Assembly (NCBI RefSeq): GCF_019511665.1
Contig: NZ_JAEUAW010000010.1
Span: 1 to 64,000 of the forward strand
Origin: Microbacterium jejuense
Lineage (GTDB): Bacteria > Actinomycetota > Actinomycetes > Actinomycetales > Microbacteriaceae
Direction of reading: 5' to 3'
Length of the DNA stretch: 64,000 bases
Part shown: piece after piece, positions 15,559 through 24,426 of the stretch
Layout of the letters: each line of letters begins with the position of its first letter
Numbering within the stretch: the first letter of the stretch is position 1
Notes under the pieces: model-generated
The model's database searches: none
What the model was told of the DNA's origin: nothing
Seen by the model: the letters and a program-made list of their open reading frames with translations, nothing else
Position numbers and translations under genes: made by a program

Positions 15559-17196
15559 ATGGCATCGAGCTCCACCGACTTCACCGTCCGCATTCTGGGC
15601 GACGCGAAGAACGCGAACAAGGTCGTCGACCAGTTCGGCAACGACCTCGGCACCAAAGCCGGCGGCTGGGGCTCCATCTTCAAGAACGCCGCCGCAGTCG
15701 CCGGCGGCGCGCTCGCTGCGATCGGGATCGAGAACGTCGCCCAGAAGGTGGTCGACTTCGGCCAGCAGAGCGTCGACGCCTTCAAGGAGGCGGAGCAGTC
15801 GCAGGCCGAGCTCGAGCGGGCGTACGAGAAGTTCCCGGCGATCGCGGACGTCAATATCTCGAAGCTGCGCGAACTCAACTCGGCCCTGCAGGCCAAGACC
15901 GGGTTCGACGACGACCAGATCGCAGCCTCCCAGGCGACCCTCGCTCAGTTCGGCCTGACGGGTGAGCAGATCCAGAAGCTCACCCCGCTCATGCTCGACT
16001 ACGCCACCAAGACGGGGAGTGACCTGACCACCTCCGCGGAGGCGATGGGTAAAGCGGTGATGGGCCAGGGGCGGGCGCTCAAGGCGGTCGGCATCGACTT
16101 CACCGACACGGGATCTTCGGCCGGCAACTTCGATCAGATCGTGTCCGGACTCGACGGCACCGTCGGTGGCCTGGCCGAGACGATGGGCACCACGGGCGCA
16201 GGCAAGGCCAAGATCCTCGAAGCGACCTTCGGAGACCTGCAGGAGAGCATCGGCGAGAAGCTGCTCCCCGTCATCACGTCTGTGCAGTCCTTCCTCATCA
16301 CTGACCTCATCCCGGCGTTCTCGTCCCTCATCGGCTGGATCAGCGACAACGCGTGGGTGTTCGCCACCGTCGGCGGCGTCATCCTCGCGCTGCTCGTGCC
16401 TGCCATCTGGGCGTGGGTCGCGTCGATCTGGGCGTCGACGATCGCGCTCCTCGCCAACCCGGTCGTGTGGATCGCACTCGCGATCATCGCCCTGATCGCC
16501 GTGATCGTGCTCCTGGTGCTCAATTGGGACACCGTCGTCAAATGGATCACCGACATCTGGTCTGGATTCATCACCTGGCTGACGACGGGTCTCGCCAACC
16601 TCGGGCTCGCCTGGAATTCGTTCTGGGCCGGGGTCGGCCGGTTCATCTCGGACGCGTGGAACAACTGGATCGTCGCGCCCATCCGTACTGCTTGGACGTG
16701 GGTCCAGAACATCATCGCCCTCGGCCTCGCGGCGATCGACAAGATCTGGAAGGACACCTGGAACGGATTCGTCGGCATCCTCCGCGGCATCTGGAACAGC
16801 ATCATCGGCTTCATCGAGGGCGGCGTTAATGGCGCGATCGGACTCATCAACAACCTGATCCGCGGCGTGAACGCCGTGGGCGGGGCGTTCGGTGTCCACA
16901 TCGACCTCATCCCGAATGTGCATATCCCACGTCTCGCGACGGGCACGATCACTTCGGGCCCGATGCTCGCGATGGTCGGAGACAACCCAGGCGGCCGCGA
17001 GGTGATCGCGCCATACGACTCCTACGTGGCCGAGCTGCAGCGCGCGGCCGCGGCTGGCGCGCGGTCGGCGTCCGCGAACGGGCCGGTGAGGATCGCACGT
17101 GAGGATCTCGACTACCTCGCGGGGAAGACGGCGGAGATGCTGCAGCCGCGCATCGTCGCGGGTGTGCAGAAGCAGATTGCCGCGTTCGCCCGTTGA
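15559..17196 (+). CDS. Tape measure protein
   Basis: A 545-aa protein behind AGGAGGTGA. The first 200 residues are coiled-coil and helix, with an early Gly/Ala-rich segment (AAAVAGGALAAIG) and a conserved-type region FGLTGEQIQKLTPLMLDYA. The middle (about residues 265-330) has hydrophobic helices (VGGVILALLVPAIWAWVA and LAIIALIAVIVLLVL) typical of tape measures. A C-terminal Trp-rich repeat follows (WNSFWAGVGRFISDAWNNW). Tail length scales with this protein at about 0.15 nm per residue, so the tail should be short, about 80 nm. This estimate is from the known rule, not measured. Confidence 0.92.
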   Translation: MASSSTDFTVRILGDAKNANKVVDQFGNDLGTKAGGWGSIFKNAAAVAGGALAAIGIENVAQKVVDFGQQSVDAFKEAEQSQAELERAYEKFPAIADVNISKLRELNSALQAKTGFDDDQIAASQATLAQFGLTGEQIQKLTPLMLDYATKTGSDLTTSAEAMGKAVMGQGRALKAVGIDFTDTGSSAGNFDQIVSGLDGTVGGLAETMGTTGAGKAKILEATFGDLQESIGEKLLPVITSVQSFLITDLIPAFSSLIGWISDNAWVFATVGGVILALLVPAIWAWVASIWASTIALLANPVVWIALAIIALIAVIVLLVLNWDTVVKWITDIWSGFITWLTTGLANLGLAWNSFWAGVGRFISDAWNNWIVAPIRTAWTWVQNIIALGLAAIDKIWKDTWNGFVGILRGIWNSIIGFIEGGVNGAIGLINNLIRGVNAVGGAFGVHIDLIPNVHIPRLATGTITSGPMLAMVGDNPGGREVIAPYDSYVAELQRAAAAGARSASANGPVRIAREDLDYLAGKTAEMLQPRIVAGVQKQIAAFAR

Positions 17197-17212
17197 CCGG
17201 GAGGGATGACCA

Positions 17213-18454
17213 ATGCCGGTGACTCTCACCGCGGTGCTGCTATCGGCAGCGGATCCGCAGCCCGTCCAGATCGCACTCAACGGCGCACCGGCGGGCGCTG
17301 CGTTCACGGTAGTGGGCACCGCGCCGGACGGGTCGCGCTGGCCGGTGCCGGGCGGCGAGGGTGTCTCCGGCGGGTCGCAGATCCTGCTCGTTGACAACAG
17401 GTCGGCACTGAACACCCCCATCACGTACTCGGCACTGGTCGCCGGCGTCACCTACACGGCGGCGCCGGTGACCGTGACGTCGACCGACGTGGCCGTGATT
17501 CAGACCGTCGACGGGCTCACCGTCGTCGGTGTCGAGGTCGCGTCCGTGACAGAGCCGCGCAAGCGGACGATCCGATCGTCGACGTTCGAGATCGCAGGTC
17601 GCACCGACCCGGCGGCCCGCCTCGACGTCCCGGGCTCCGCTGAGTACTCGTGGGTGCTCGAGACGCAGGGCGCCGACTCTGCCGTGCTGGAAGAGATCCT
17701 CGACTCGGGGCGCCCGATCGTCCGGCGACTCTCTCCGGGTATGCGCGACCTGAAGTCGGTCGTTCTTGGCGTCGTGCTGGATTGGAGCGACGAGCTCCTG
17801 ACGACGGGCGGTGACACCTGGCGGCGATGGAATCTCACGGTGCGGGAGATCTCGGACCCGCAGCCGTCGACTCCACTGGCAGCGTTCACGTGGGAGGACT
17901 TCGACGTCGCGGTCGCCGACCGGGTGTGGTCGTGGCACACCCTGTTCGCATCGCTCGCGGGGTGGGCGGCCACCAACGGCACGCTGTCGCTGGTTACGTC
18001 CGGTGGGTACTCGACGCCGAACTACGCTCGGGCGTCCGCGACGGCCGCCGCGACCGCCGTGGACATCTTCGAGTCCGCGTTCACCGCGGCCGCGGCCAGC
18101 CTCGGCGGACCCGTTGCGCCGGGCGACGTGATCACCCTCACCTGCCGGGTGAAGGGCACCGCGGGCCGGTCTGCGTCGGCGGGGATCAAGTGGTCGGGCG
18201 GAACTGTCGTGACCGGCGCCGCGGCCACGCTCACGGGTGCATGGCAGATGGTGTCGGTCACCGCGACCGCCCCTGCTGGAATGACCGGGCTGGCGTTGGG
18301 TGCCCGCATGGCGGCGACCGGAGTCGTCGCCGGGAACCTGCTCGAGTACTCGGCGCCCACCATCTCTCGTGGCGCGACCGTCCCGAACGGGACCTTTGAC
18401 GAGCTCTTCGACACGTGGGATGAGTTCGACGCGGCCGATTGGACGCTGATCTGA
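17213..18454 (+). CDS. Distal/minor tail protein with C-terminal carbohydrate-binding-like domain
   Basis: A 413-aa beta-rich protein directly after the tape measure, the usual place of the distal tail protein. Residues 1 to about 230 contain the strand pattern and basic turns of a Dit-like ring. Residues about 235-400 (WSWHTLFASLAGWAATNGTL, VTCRVKG-like and WQMVSVTATAPAGMTGLALG patterns) look like a jelly-roll carbohydrate-binding module. This suggests the tail tip binds host wall sugars. The split is inferred from strand patterns. Confidence 0.7.
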   Translation: MPVTLTAVLLSAADPQPVQIALNGAPAGAAFTVVGTAPDGSRWPVPGGEGVSGGSQILLVDNRSALNTPITYSALVAGVTYTAAPVTVTSTDVAVIQTVDGLTVVGVEVASVTEPRKRTIRSSTFEIAGRTDPAARLDVPGSAEYSWVLETQGADSAVLEEILDSGRPIVRRLSPGMRDLKSVVLGVVLDWSDELLTTGGDTWRRWNLTVREISDPQPSTPLAAFTWEDFDVAVADRVWSWHTLFASLAGWAATNGTLSLVTSGGYSTPNYARASATAAATAVDIFESAFTAAAASLGGPVAPGDVITLTCRVKGTAGRSASAGIKWSGGTVVTGAAATLTGAWQMVSVTATAPAGMTGLALGARMAATGVVAGNLLEYSAPTISRGATVPNGTFDELFDTWDEFDAADWTLI

Positions 18455-18464
18455 GGGAGCGCGA

Positions 18465-18653
18465 GTGATCGCACTGACCATCGCGGCCGCCTGTATGTGG
18501 CGCGGCCTGACCTCCGAAGAGACAGACGCTGTCGCAGCCGAGGTCCAGACGCAGCTCGCAGCGATCGGGCTCGAAACGCTCACGGCCGGCGTCGCGCGCG
18601 ACGTCCTCGAAGCGGCCATATCGACAGTGCTGGCGGTCACCCGCCCCGGCTGA
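18465..18653 (+). CDS. Small tail-region protein
   Basis: A 62-aa ORF from a GTG start with GAGGGAG 7 nt upstream. The product is mostly helix (SEETDAVAAEVQTQLAAIGL) with no membrane segment or catalytic motif. It fits tightly between two tail genes. No family is recognised. Confidence 0.6.
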   Translation: MIALTIAAACMWRGLTSEETDAVAAEVQTQLAAIGLETLTAGVARDVLEAAISTVLAVTRPG

Positions 18654-18663
18654 AGGAGAGCGC

Positions 18664-19758
18664 ATGCGTGATGGTGCCCCCGACGAGGTGATCGCCGGCG
18701 CATGCTTCTGGTACTCCCGCGTGACGTCGTGGCTCGGCGGCCGCCTGCTCGCCAGCACGGTACCGATCATCTCCGGCCGAGCAACAGGCAAGGTCGACCA
18801 GGAGGTCATCGAGGAGGTCTCGCTCACGGTCCCGCGGTTCGCAGCTGCCGCTGAGGGCGAAGACGTCGCCGATTGGCGTCCGGGAACGGACACCCTGCAC
18901 CCGCTGGCCAGGTACGGGCAGGTGCTGGACGTGACCGTCGTGGTCGTCTCCGTGATCACCGGCACCGCGTGGGAGACGCGGGTAGGCCGTTACCAGGTCA
19001 AGGACTGGGATGACGACGACGCCGGCCTGATCTCAGTGAAGGGTGAGTCGTTGCTCGCGCGGCCGCGCGACGACAAGCTCACCGCGCCGACATCTCCGTC
19101 AAGCACCGCGACGTTCATCTCGGAGGCGAGGCGCCTGGCCCCGGCGGGCATGGGTGTGAGTTTCGAGGCTGGCCTCATCGATCGCGCGCTGCCGCAGGCG
19201 TTCGCTTGGTCGGAGTCACGACTGGATGCGTGGCGCGAGCTCGCCGCCGCCTGGCCGGCACTGCTGCGCATCGACCCGTGGGGGCAGGCGCGTTTCCGCG
19301 CCCCGCTGCCGGCCGTCCCGGCTCCGGTGATCACGCTCACGGATGGGGCGCGAGGCACACTAATCTCTGCGCCGCGCGCCGATTCGCGCGCGGGCGCGCC
19401 CAACCTGGTGGCCGTCACCACGCAGGGCTCGGACACCGCCGACGTCGTGGGGATCTCCGCGATCACGTCGGGTCCGATGTCGGTCAACGGGGACTACGGC
19501 ATCGTCACCAAGAAGTGGTCCTCGGGAGCCGTCACGAATCTGGCGGAGGCGACCGCCGCGGCGAAGGCCGACCTCGATGCGTCATCCCGCCCGGCGCAGA
19601 TCGTGCCGGCGCAGATCGCGCCGGATCCACGGCTCGAACTCGACGACCCTGTCGAACTGCTCCGCGAGGGCGACCAGCTGTGGGGCTACGTCACTGCGTA
19701 CGACATGCCGCTGACTGCCGGCGACGGTGCGATGCGGGTGGATGTGGGGCTCACGTGA
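18664..19758 (+). CDS. Minor tail protein, DUF5047-like (baseplate hub)
   Basis: A 364-aa protein whose N-terminus (VTSWLGGRLLASTVPIISGR, EEVSLTVPRFAA) matches actinophage DUF5047 minor tail proteins, with a middle domain (VGRYQVKDWDDDDAGLISVKG) of the hub type. The C-terminus runs into PDPRLELDDPVELL and GYVTAYDMPLT strands. Its position between the distal tail protein and fibre-like proteins suggests part of the tail-tip hub. It overlaps the next gene by 4 nt (GTGA). Confidence 0.75.
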   Translation: MRDGAPDEVIAGACFWYSRVTSWLGGRLLASTVPIISGRATGKVDQEVIEEVSLTVPRFAAAAEGEDVADWRPGTDTLHPLARYGQVLDVTVVVVSVITGTAWETRVGRYQVKDWDDDDAGLISVKGESLLARPRDDKLTAPTSPSSTATFISEARRLAPAGMGVSFEAGLIDRALPQAFAWSESRLDAWRELAAAWPALLRIDPWGQARFRAPLPAVPAPVITLTDGARGTLISAPRADSRAGAPNLVAVTTQGSDTADVVGISAITSGPMSVNGDYGIVTKKWSSGAVTNLAEATAAAKADLDASSRPAQIVPAQIAPDPRLELDDPVELLREGDQLWGYVTAYDMPLTAGDGAMRVDVGLT

Positions 19759-20747
19759 ACGACACGAGCATCCTCAACATCTCGGGCCTCCTGGCCCGGG
19801 CTACAGCTCAGGGCCCGGGCCAGGAGGACGACACTGCGCTCACGATCACGGCACCCGTCCTGGAAGTGGATCCGGCGAAGGCGCGTGTACGGGTCGCGGT
19901 CCGAGGCGGAGACGTGTGGCTGCCGGCGATCGCCGCCCGCTACTCGGTGAGCTCACTGGCTCGCGTGCAGTTGGACCCGACCAGCGCGCGTCCGGTTCTC
20001 GTGCTCGGCGCAGTTTTTCCCCGCAAGCCGGCGGAGCTCGGCGCGGTCACGGCCACCGGATCCGGCACCGTCACGGTCACCGTCGCGGGAGTCAGCGCCA
20101 CGATCCCAGCACCGCTCGGCACGTATAGCGTCGGGCAGTCCGCCTGGGTCATGCTCGACGATTGGGGCGCGCCCGTCATCGCGCTCGGCCCGTCGACCAC
20201 CACCGCACCGGGCGGCGGCGGCGGCGCGGCACCAGGCGGCGGGGGGACGGTCTCGGCGACCGCCACCATCACCCCGCAGTGGTCGGGCACGTACCGAACC
20301 GGCTACGGCTGGGACTCCTGGAACACCACGCGCTATGGCGGCCGCAGCGACATCTACCAGGGCAGCGGCTTCAACTCCGGGTTGCTGATCGGGCTCGCCA
20401 CCTACGGCGACCAGCTCGTAAACCTCGGCGCTGTCTCGATCGACGAGATCACGATGGCCGCGAAAAAGACCGACACGAACGGCCTGTCCGCAGCGCTCGC
20501 CGTGCAGGGATCCGCGCACGCCTCGAAGCCCGGCGGCGCCCCGTCCGGGTCCGGCGAGACCGCAGCAACGGGCACCATTGCGCCCGGCGCATGGGGAGGT
20601 CTCGCGTTCACCGCGAACATGCGGAACGCGTTCCGCACCGGTGCAGCCAAGGGGCTCATTGCTGTCGGTGGCGCCTATGGCGGGTTCGGCGGCACGGGCA
20701 CGCCTGGGTCGTTCGTCCTGCAAGTCCGCTACACGAAGAACGTCTAG
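19755..20747 (+). CDS. Minor tail protein with Gly-rich linker
   Basis: A 330-aa protein from a GTG overlapping the previous stop. An N-terminal beta domain (residues 1 to about 150) is joined by a glycine-rich flexible linker (PGGGGGAAPGGGGT) to a C-terminal domain rich in Gly, Ser, Trp and Tyr (GTYRTGYGWDSWNTTRYGGR). The layout suits a tail-tip fibre with a receptor-binding end. No enzymatic motif is seen. Confidence 0.7.
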   Translation: MNDTSILNISGLLARATAQGPGQEDDTALTITAPVLEVDPAKARVRVAVRGGDVWLPAIAARYSVSSLARVQLDPTSARPVLVLGAVFPRKPAELGAVTATGSGTVTVTVAGVSATIPAPLGTYSVGQSAWVMLDDWGAPVIALGPSTTTAPGGGGGAAPGGGGTVSATATITPQWSGTYRTGYGWDSWNTTRYGGRSDIYQGSGFNSGLLIGLATYGDQLVNLGAVSIDEITMAAKKTDTNGLSAALAVQGSAHASKPGGAPSGSGETAATGTIAPGAWGGLAFTANMRNAFRTGAAKGLIAVGGAYGGFGGTGTPGSFVLQVRYTKNV

Positions 20748-20756
20748 GAGAAGCCG

Positions 20757-21410
20757 ATGTCGACCGACGTCAAGAAGCACACAACCCTGGCGCCCGGCGA
20801 GGTTCCGTCTCGTGCCGCGATCGCTGCCGCCATCCTGTCGATCAACGACGTCATCCCGGTTGCGAATTCGGTCGAGGCCAACCAGGTCGCGGCCGCCATC
20901 GGCGTCTACCCGGTGTTCGTCGCGCGCGCCGATGCACGCGGCCTGCACCGCATCGAGTACACGTACAACGGCACCGTGTGGCTGCCGTTCTCCGGAACCC
21001 TGCAGTTCGCCAACGACGCCGCCCGTGACGCGTGGACCACCTCGAACAGTGCGTACCTCGTCGCGGGGGACCAGTGCATCAGCAACGGCTTCGATGGCTG
21101 GTGGGACGGCACTGCCTGGATCCAGGACTACGGTCCCACCGCTCCGTCGTACGCGGCGGGCTGGTCCGATTACGTCGCGTCCGGGTGGACGGGCGTGAGG
21201 ATCCAGCGTCGTAGTCGGATTGTGTTCGGCACAGGCGCCGCAGCAAAGGCGACGATCACCGCTGGCGAGACGCTCATGACGCTGCCCGTCGGTTCGCGTC
21301 CCTCAGCTCAGACCAAGGGCGTCAATGTGCACGTCACAACGGCAGGGCTGGTGATCGCTGGCGCAGCGGGGTCCGTCGCCATGGACCTCTCCTTCGCGTT
21401 CCCGGTCTGA
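20757..21410 (+). CDS. Minor tail / fibre protein
   Basis: A 217-aa protein with an N-terminal helical attachment segment (VPSRAAIAAAILSINDVIPV) and a Trp-rich beta region (GFDGWWDGTAWIQDYGP) ending in a small beta domain. It is last in the tail module, directly before the lysis genes, consistent with a receptor-binding or tail-tip accessory protein. AGGAGAAG precedes the ATG. Confidence 0.65.
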   Translation: MSTDVKKHTTLAPGEVPSRAAIAAAILSINDVIPVANSVEANQVAAAIGVYPVFVARADARGLHRIEYTYNGTVWLPFSGTLQFANDAARDAWTTSNSAYLVAGDQCISNGFDGWWDGTAWIQDYGPTAPSYAAGWSDYVASGWTGVRIQRRSRIVFGTGAAAKATITAGETLMTLPVGSRPSAQTKGVNVHVTTAGLVIAGAAGSVAMDLSFAFPV

Positions 21411-21423
21411 ACCAGAGAAGGGG

Positions 21424-21660
21424 ATGCCGACGATGACGATCGAATCTCTCAACCCGCCGGCGCCGGTCGAGCTGACTGCCGAGGCAGCCGATGCTCTCCG
21501 CGATCTCGACGCGAGCGACGACCGGTCGCCCTCGGCGTACGTCCTCCGCCACGGTCAGCCGACGTGGGTCGTCGTCTCGTGCGAGGGCGTCATCGCCAAC
21601 GTGCCCGAGTCGATGATCGAGCCCGACGGGAGGGGCGGGTTCCGTGCCGTACTCCTATAG
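21424..21660 (+). CDS. Small phage protein before the endolysin
   Basis: A 78-aa acidic protein (ELTAEAADALRDLDASDDRS) with a short beta C-terminus. Its last 17 nt overlap the endolysin start, so the two are probably translated together. The ATG at 21424 has GAAGGGG upstream; a second ATG four codons in is possible. Function unknown. Confidence 0.65.
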   Translation: MPTMTIESLNPPAPVELTAEAADALRDLDASDDRSPSAYVLRHGQPTWVVVSCEGVIANVPESMIEPDGRGGFRAVLL

Positions 21661-22831
21661 CAACGGACGCGTCCCCGAAGCGGCGCTGGTGCAGCTGGAT
21701 TCCGGCACCACCGGTCGCGGCCGCCACGTCTCCACCCCCGCTTCCGCGCTGCGGTGGTACCTCGTGCGCCGCGATGTGCAACGCGAGACGGGCGTCACGC
21801 TGCACATCTCGCCGGGCATGAACGCCTACCGCGACTACGACGAACAGGTCATCGGCCGCACCAACGCGTGCGCCGCCGGCAACTGCCTCGCTGCAGCCTC
21901 CGCGGGGTCGTCGAGCCACGGCGGCAACATGGCCTACCCGTTCACCAACTGGGTGCGGGTCGACGCCATGGCGTTCGACATCGGCGACTACTGGCGCATC
22001 CCGTGGGCGACGTTCAAGGGCATCTGCGAGCGGTACGGCCTCGAGGTGGGGCTGATCACCCGCGCCATCGCCGGGATCGACGAGCCCTGGCACATCATCG
22101 ACCGCCGCCCGTACCAGGCGCTCGCCGAACTCGAGGCGCAGTACGGCGTGACGCTCACCCGCGGCGCCGACGGCGTGTACCGCCTCACCGAACTCACACC
22201 CGAACCCAAGGGAGACGACGCCATGCAGATCTTCGTGGCAACCAGCGACGGCGCTCAGGGCCTCATCCAGAAGGGCGTGTCGTACGTCCAGGACGCGGAG
22301 GGCCCGCTCCGGCCGCTGTCGACCGACGAGTACAACTCGTACGTCTGGTGGCGCGACAAGGGACAGCCGCTGCCCGTGCCCGTGCGCATCACGACCTGGT
22401 CGGGCGATCTCATCGAAGGCCAGGTGAACCGGTACGGCCTCCGTGAGATGGTCGGCGGTTCCGCCGCCGATCCGGTCAACAACAGCCGCCTGTCCGGGCG
22501 GATCCGGTTCTCGGCGACCGACGTCCGCGCGGCCGTCGGGGTCGACCCCGCCCAACTGGCCATCGAAGTCTGGAAGCACGGCATCCAGGCGCAGGACCAG
22601 AACGGCAACTGGATCCCCGGCGTCTTCTGGGAGGCGCGCGGCTACCTCGCATCCATCGCAGCACAGGTCGGCGCCACCTCCGTAGACGTCGACGAGGCGG
22701 CCCTCGCGACGCAGCTTGCGCCGCTGCTCATCGGTTCGCTGGACCGGCTCTCCGCGGAGGACGTCGAGCGCCTCGCCGTCGCGGCCGCCGACGAACAGGA
22801 CCGTCGCGAACGGGAACGGCTCGCCCAGTGA
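21644..22831 (+). CDS. Endolysin, M15-type D-Ala/L-Ala peptidase N-terminal domain
   Basis: A 395-aa protein from a GTG start with GGGAGGGG upstream. Residues about 35-150 fit the zinc peptidase M15 family used by many phage endolysins: S91-H92 (SSHGG), a DAMAFD segment giving D112, and E147-P-W-H150. These match the SxHxxxxAxD...EPWH metal and catalytic pattern. The spacing between the His and Asp motifs is larger than usual. The C-terminal 190 residues (ending in a charged helix DEQDRRERERLA) carry no second catalytic motif I can name and may bind the cell wall. It cuts peptide stems or cross-links of peptidoglycan at lysis. Confidence 0.8.
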   Translation: MPYSYSNGRVPEAALVQLDSGTTGRGRHVSTPASALRWYLVRRDVQRETGVTLHISPGMNAYRDYDEQVIGRTNACAAGNCLAAASAGSSSHGGNMAYPFTNWVRVDAMAFDIGDYWRIPWATFKGICERYGLEVGLITRAIAGIDEPWHIIDRRPYQALAELEAQYGVTLTRGADGVYRLTELTPEPKGDDAMQIFVATSDGAQGLIQKGVSYVQDAEGPLRPLSTDEYNSYVWWRDKGQPLPVPVRITTWSGDLIEGQVNRYGLREMVGGSAADPVNNSRLSGRIRFSATDVRAAVGVDPAQLAIEVWKHGIQAQDQNGNWIPGVFWEARGYLASIAAQVGATSVDVDEAALATQLAPLLIGSLDRLSAEDVERLAVAAADEQDRRERERLAQ

Positions 22832-23259
22832 CGGCTCGTCAATCCCGGGTACCGCGGTGGGTGTGGCCGGCCGTCACGGCTACGGCCTGCATCCTCGCGA
22901 CTGTCTGGGTCATGGCGGCCACTCGCATCGACGCGCCGACGGCGGCAGCCATCGGCGCGATCACCACACCCACCGCGACCGTGCTCGTCGTGATCCTGCA
23001 ACGCACCCGCACGGCAGACCACGAGCTGCGCCCCAACTCAGGGTCATCCACGAAGGACCAGATGAACCGCGTCGAGGCGATGGTCAAGACCCTCGTCATC
23101 GAACAGGGCGACATGCGTCGCGACATCGGCGGCCTGCGAGCGGAGAACCGGGACGACCGGAAGGCCGCGGCCGACGATCGTCGTGCGGCGTCCGATCAGT
23201 TCGAAGAACTCCGCGGCTGGGTCCGCCGCATCGAGAAGCAACTCAAGGAGAATCCGTGA
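22828..23259 (+). CDS. Membrane protein of the lysis cassette (DUF2746-like)
   Basis: A 143-aa protein overlapping the endolysin stop by 4 nt (GTGA). One or two membrane helices occupy residues about 10-55 (WVWPAVTATACILATVWVMA and IGAITTPTATVLVVIL), followed by a long charged coiled coil (MRRDIGGLRAENRDDRKAA). This is the form of actinophage DUF2746 proteins found next to holins. A lysis-timing or holin-partner role is inferred from position. Confidence 0.75.
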   Translation: MTARQSRVPRWVWPAVTATACILATVWVMAATRIDAPTAAAIGAITTPTATVLVVILQRTRTADHELRPNSGSSTKDQMNRVEAMVKTLVIEQGDMRRDIGGLRAENRDDRKAAADDRRAASDQFEELRGWVRRIEKQLKENP

Positions 23260-23570
23260 ATCTCGAAATTCCCACCGCGCCGGCCGGCGTGCTCGTGCTG
23301 CTGGCGTTCTTCTCGCCGTACGCGATCGGCGCACTCAACGGTGCGCTCCCGTTCGTCAAGAAGGCGTGGCAGCGCAAGCTGGTCGCGGTCGTCGTGTCGC
23401 TCCTGCTCACGGCGATCGTGCTCGCGTTCTACTACCTGCTCACCGGAGACACGATCCCGGCGTGGCCGGCGCTCGTACTCCTGGTGCTCGTCGTCGCGAC
23501 CTCGTCGTATGCACTGGTCACCAAGGACTCGGCCAGCAAGCTCGAAGCGAAGCTATCCCCGCCCGCCTGA
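23256..23570 (+). CDS. Putative holin
   Basis: A 104-aa protein from a GTG overlapping the previous stop. It has three hydrophobic segments, around LVLLAFFSPYAIGAL, LVAVVVSLLLTAIVLAFYYL and WPALVLLVLVVATSSYALV, and a short basic-acidic tail. Small size, multiple membrane helices and the position after the endolysin support a holin that forms membrane lesions at lysis. The gene ends at a very long hairpin. Confidence 0.75.
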   Translation: MNLEIPTAPAGVLVLLAFFSPYAIGALNGALPFVKKAWQRKLVAVVVSLLLTAIVLAFYYLLTGDTIPAWPALVLLVLVVATSSYALVTKDSASKLEAKLSPPA

Positions 23571-23648
23571 GCGCCCCGTACGCGAACGAATCGGCCCCGC
23601 CTGCACTCCGTGTGCAGGCGGGGCCGATTCGTCGTGTCTACGGGGCGC
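23571..23648. terminator. Long nested hairpin between convergent operons
   Basis: An outer 10-bp perfect stem (23571-23580 with 23639-23648) encloses short internal loops (5 and 6 nt) and an inner 21-bp perfect stem (23586-23606 with 23612-23632) with a 5-nt loop. It lies exactly between the stop of the plus-strand late operon and the stop of the minus-strand operon, so it should act as a bidirectional terminator. There is no T-run. Its length is well beyond what termination needs. Confidence 0.7.
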
Positions 23649-23655
23649 GCAGCGG

Positions 23656-24033
23656 TCAGTGGTTGTTGAGGACCGCCCAGCCGAGAAGGCTGTCGATGCG
23701 GCGGATGTCGGCACCCTTCGTGAGCTTGACCTTGATGTGGCCAGCCTTGGTCCAGAGCTCGACCTCGGCGTCGCGATCGAGCAGCCCGCCAGCGTTCTCC
23801 GTCGACCACATCTCGATCGAGCTGTATGGCAGGGAGTAGATCTCGATCTTCTTGCCGGTGATGCCCTGCGCGTCGCGAACGATGAGTCGCTTCGTCGTGA
23901 ACGTGGCCGAGTCGCGGAAGGTCTTGAACGACGCGACGGCGGACTCGCCCTCGACGAGCAGTTCGTTGACGTCGGCGGGCGTCGGGATCTCCTGCTGCAG
24001 CGTCCAGGCGAGGATGGCGGCGGTTTCGGCCAT
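23656..24033 (-). CDS. PH domain-containing protein
   Basis: A 125-aa protein with the pattern of the bacterial pleckstrin-homology fold (bPH_1, PF08000 type). It has a run of beta strands including FRDSATFTTKRLIVRDAQG, KKIEIYSLPYSSIEM and ELWTKAGHIKVKL, closed by a helix with IRRIDSLLGWAVLNN. The ATG has CAGGAGT upstream. It is last in a minus-strand operon starting near the attachment site. These proteins are common in actinobacterial chromosomes. Here it is probably prophage cargo, since it lies inside attR; role unknown. Confidence 0.8.
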   Translation of the reverse strand: MAETAAILAWTLQQEIPTPADVNELLVEGESAVASFKTFRDSATFTTKRLIVRDAQGITGKKIEIYSLPYSSIEMWSTENAGGLLDRDAEVELWTKAGHIKVKLTKGADIRRIDSLLGWAVLNNH

Positions 24034-24100
24034 GGTGGAGCACTCCTGTGAGCTCGGGGCGCGGACCCCAATGCCGCGCCAGTGCGCTCACGCTACCGGA

Positions 24101-24421
24101 TCACAAGCGGCGACGACCGTTTCCTGTGAGCTCACCCCAGTCGGCCTTTGGCGCGCCACCAGGGCCGTGTGCCGCTATGAATGCGTAGTGCACCCGCGCG
24201 CACGCTTCCCGCAGCGTCGTCGACCAGCCGAGCAGCTCGCCATCGAACGCCGCCTTGTAGCGCACCTCGGCGCCGCCGGCCACGCGACGCAGCTCCACGA
24301 GCCCGTACTCGAGCCCTGCCGGGTCGACCATCCGCCACACGCCGGTCGGGCCTTCGACAGCGGCCATGATCGGATGCCAGTCGGCCACGAGGAGAACCCC
24401 ACTTCCTCCGGCCGAGATCAA
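24101..24421 (-). CDS. Hypothetical protein of prophage right-end operon
   Basis: A 106-aa protein. The TTG at 24421 is taken as start because it lies 5 nt after the upstream gene's stop, suggesting coupled translation; a GTG at 24388 is the alternative. The chain has an alpha/beta pattern (GVWRMVDPAGLEYGLVELRR, REACARVHYAFIAAHG) without membrane segments or known catalytic motifs. Function unknown. Confidence 0.55.
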   Translation of the reverse strand: MISAGGSGVLLVADWHPIMAAVEGPTGVWRMVDPAGLEYGLVELRRVAGGAEVRYKAAFDGELLGWSTTLREACARVHYAFIAAHGPGGAPKADWGELTGNGRRRL

Positions 24422-24426
24422 CCAGG

